NCBI GenBank assembly: GCA_902477765.1
Contig: CABSIM010000017.1
Location: 1 to 49,278 of the forward strand
DNA from: an uncultured Clostridiaceae bacterium
GTDB taxonomy: Bacteria > Bacillota > Clostridia > Lachnospirales > Lachnospiraceae
Reading direction: 5' to 3'
DNA length: 49,278 bases
Below, piece after piece: positions 49,093 through 49,278 of this stretch (position 1 is the stretch's first letter; every line of letters begins with the position of its first letter). The notes below the pieces were generated by a model. That model searched no databases and was not told where the DNA came from. It saw only the letters and a list, made by a program, of their open reading frames with translations. The position numbers and the translations under genes are program-made.

Positions 49093-49278
49093 GAGAGTGC
49101 TTTTCCTGAATGGAACCATAGCAGAAGAGAGCTGGTTTGACGATGATGTCACACCGGCTCTTTTTAAAGAAGAGCTGAATGCCGGAACAGGAAACATCAC
49201 GGTCTGGATCAATAGTCCGGGCGGTGACTGTGTGGCGGCAGCTCAGATTTACAACATGCTGATGGACTATAAGGGCGA
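49025..49278 (+). CDS. ClpP-like head maturation protease, 5' part
   Basis: The first 84 residues run off the right edge. GGAGGAAGGAG precedes the ATG. After a charged start comes VLFLNGTIAEESWFDDDVTPALFKEELNAGTGNITVWINSPGGDCVAAAQIYNML, the ClpP/SppA-like phage protease fold with its SPGGD oxyanion segment. The catalytic Ser lies beyond the window. It would process the capsid scaffold; the capsid gene should come next. The start lies inside the portal gene, so translation is probably coupled. Confidence 0.93.
   Translation, partial: MKKFWNWKSRKIRDQASDEEVNERVLFLNGTIAEESWFDDDVTPALFKEELNAGTGNITVWINSPGGDCVAAAQIYNMLMDYKG

Larger units (their letters stand above)
35393..49278. mobile_element. Tailed-phage prophage, left part; right end not in the window
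   Basis: It contains phage replication genes, a SNF2-type helicase, a late-regulator-like gene, HNH endonuclease, both terminase subunits, portal and a ClpP-like head protease in the standard order of HK97-type cos phages. All genes look intact. No integrase is seen. The left limit of the whole element may be near 14173, next to rlmD, which would make the defence island its cargo; this is inference. Confidence 0.92.

Overview
The window is about 49 kb of a Firmicutes genome, most likely a gut Clostridia of the Lachnospiraceae. This rests on gene content and style: a DUF4358 lipoprotein/MBOAT/DHHW cassette, MutS2, YhaM, a PhoB-type two-component pair, strong AGGAGG ribosome binding sites, and short GC-rich terminators. 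The assignment is inferred from families, not from a database search.

Region 1 (1-14172) is ordinary chromosome, visibly GC-rich. It holds the 3' part of prs, a three-gene O-acylation cassette on the minus strand, a class I DAHP synthase, a sensor kinase/response regulator pair, mutS2, an HtrA-like membrane protein whose catalytic triad looks lost, yhaM and rlmD. Terminators separate most units, and one intergenic region carries two divergent promoters that share a -10 element.

Region 2 (14173-16150) is a small accessory zone: a SymE-like toxin homologue with an unknown 91-residue partner, a sigma-region-4-like regulator, a 62-residue protein and an inverted repeat. It probably marks the left end of an inserted element downstream of rlmD.

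Region 3 (16156-35390) is a co-directional, more AT-rich defence island about 19 kb long. It starts at a near-consensus promoter followed by four GGGACT repeats. Its order is: an HTH-like/NBR1-type FW domain protein, an excisionase-like HTH protein, hamA-hamB (Hachiman), hsdM-hsdS-hsdR (type I restriction-modification), mcrB-mcrC (modified-DNA restriction, with an EVE-like reader fused to McrB), an uncharacterised DPDNG-motif protein, a macrodomain-HTH protein, an ADP-ribosylglycohydrolase-SseB fusion and a zinc-ribbon protein. The most unusual parts are the FW-domain protein heading a Hachiman operon, a HamA in which the expected E-x-K nuclease pair reads A-x-G, and the ADP-ribose-processing block.

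Region 4 (35393-49278, running off the right edge) is a tailed-phage prophage. A minus-strand replication arm (family A DNA polymerase, small membrane protein, DUF2815, DUF2800, two small proteins) diverges from a plus-strand arm (primase-helicase, VRR-NUC, SNF2-type helicase, DUF1492-like regulator, HNH endonuclease, terminase small and large subunits, portal, ClpP-like head protease). Three 38-bp repeats lie in the divergent region, and a 19-bp inverted repeat follows the primase gene. A likely cos region sits between HNH and the small terminase. No integrase and no right end are visible, so it cannot be decided from this window whether the defence island is prophage cargo.
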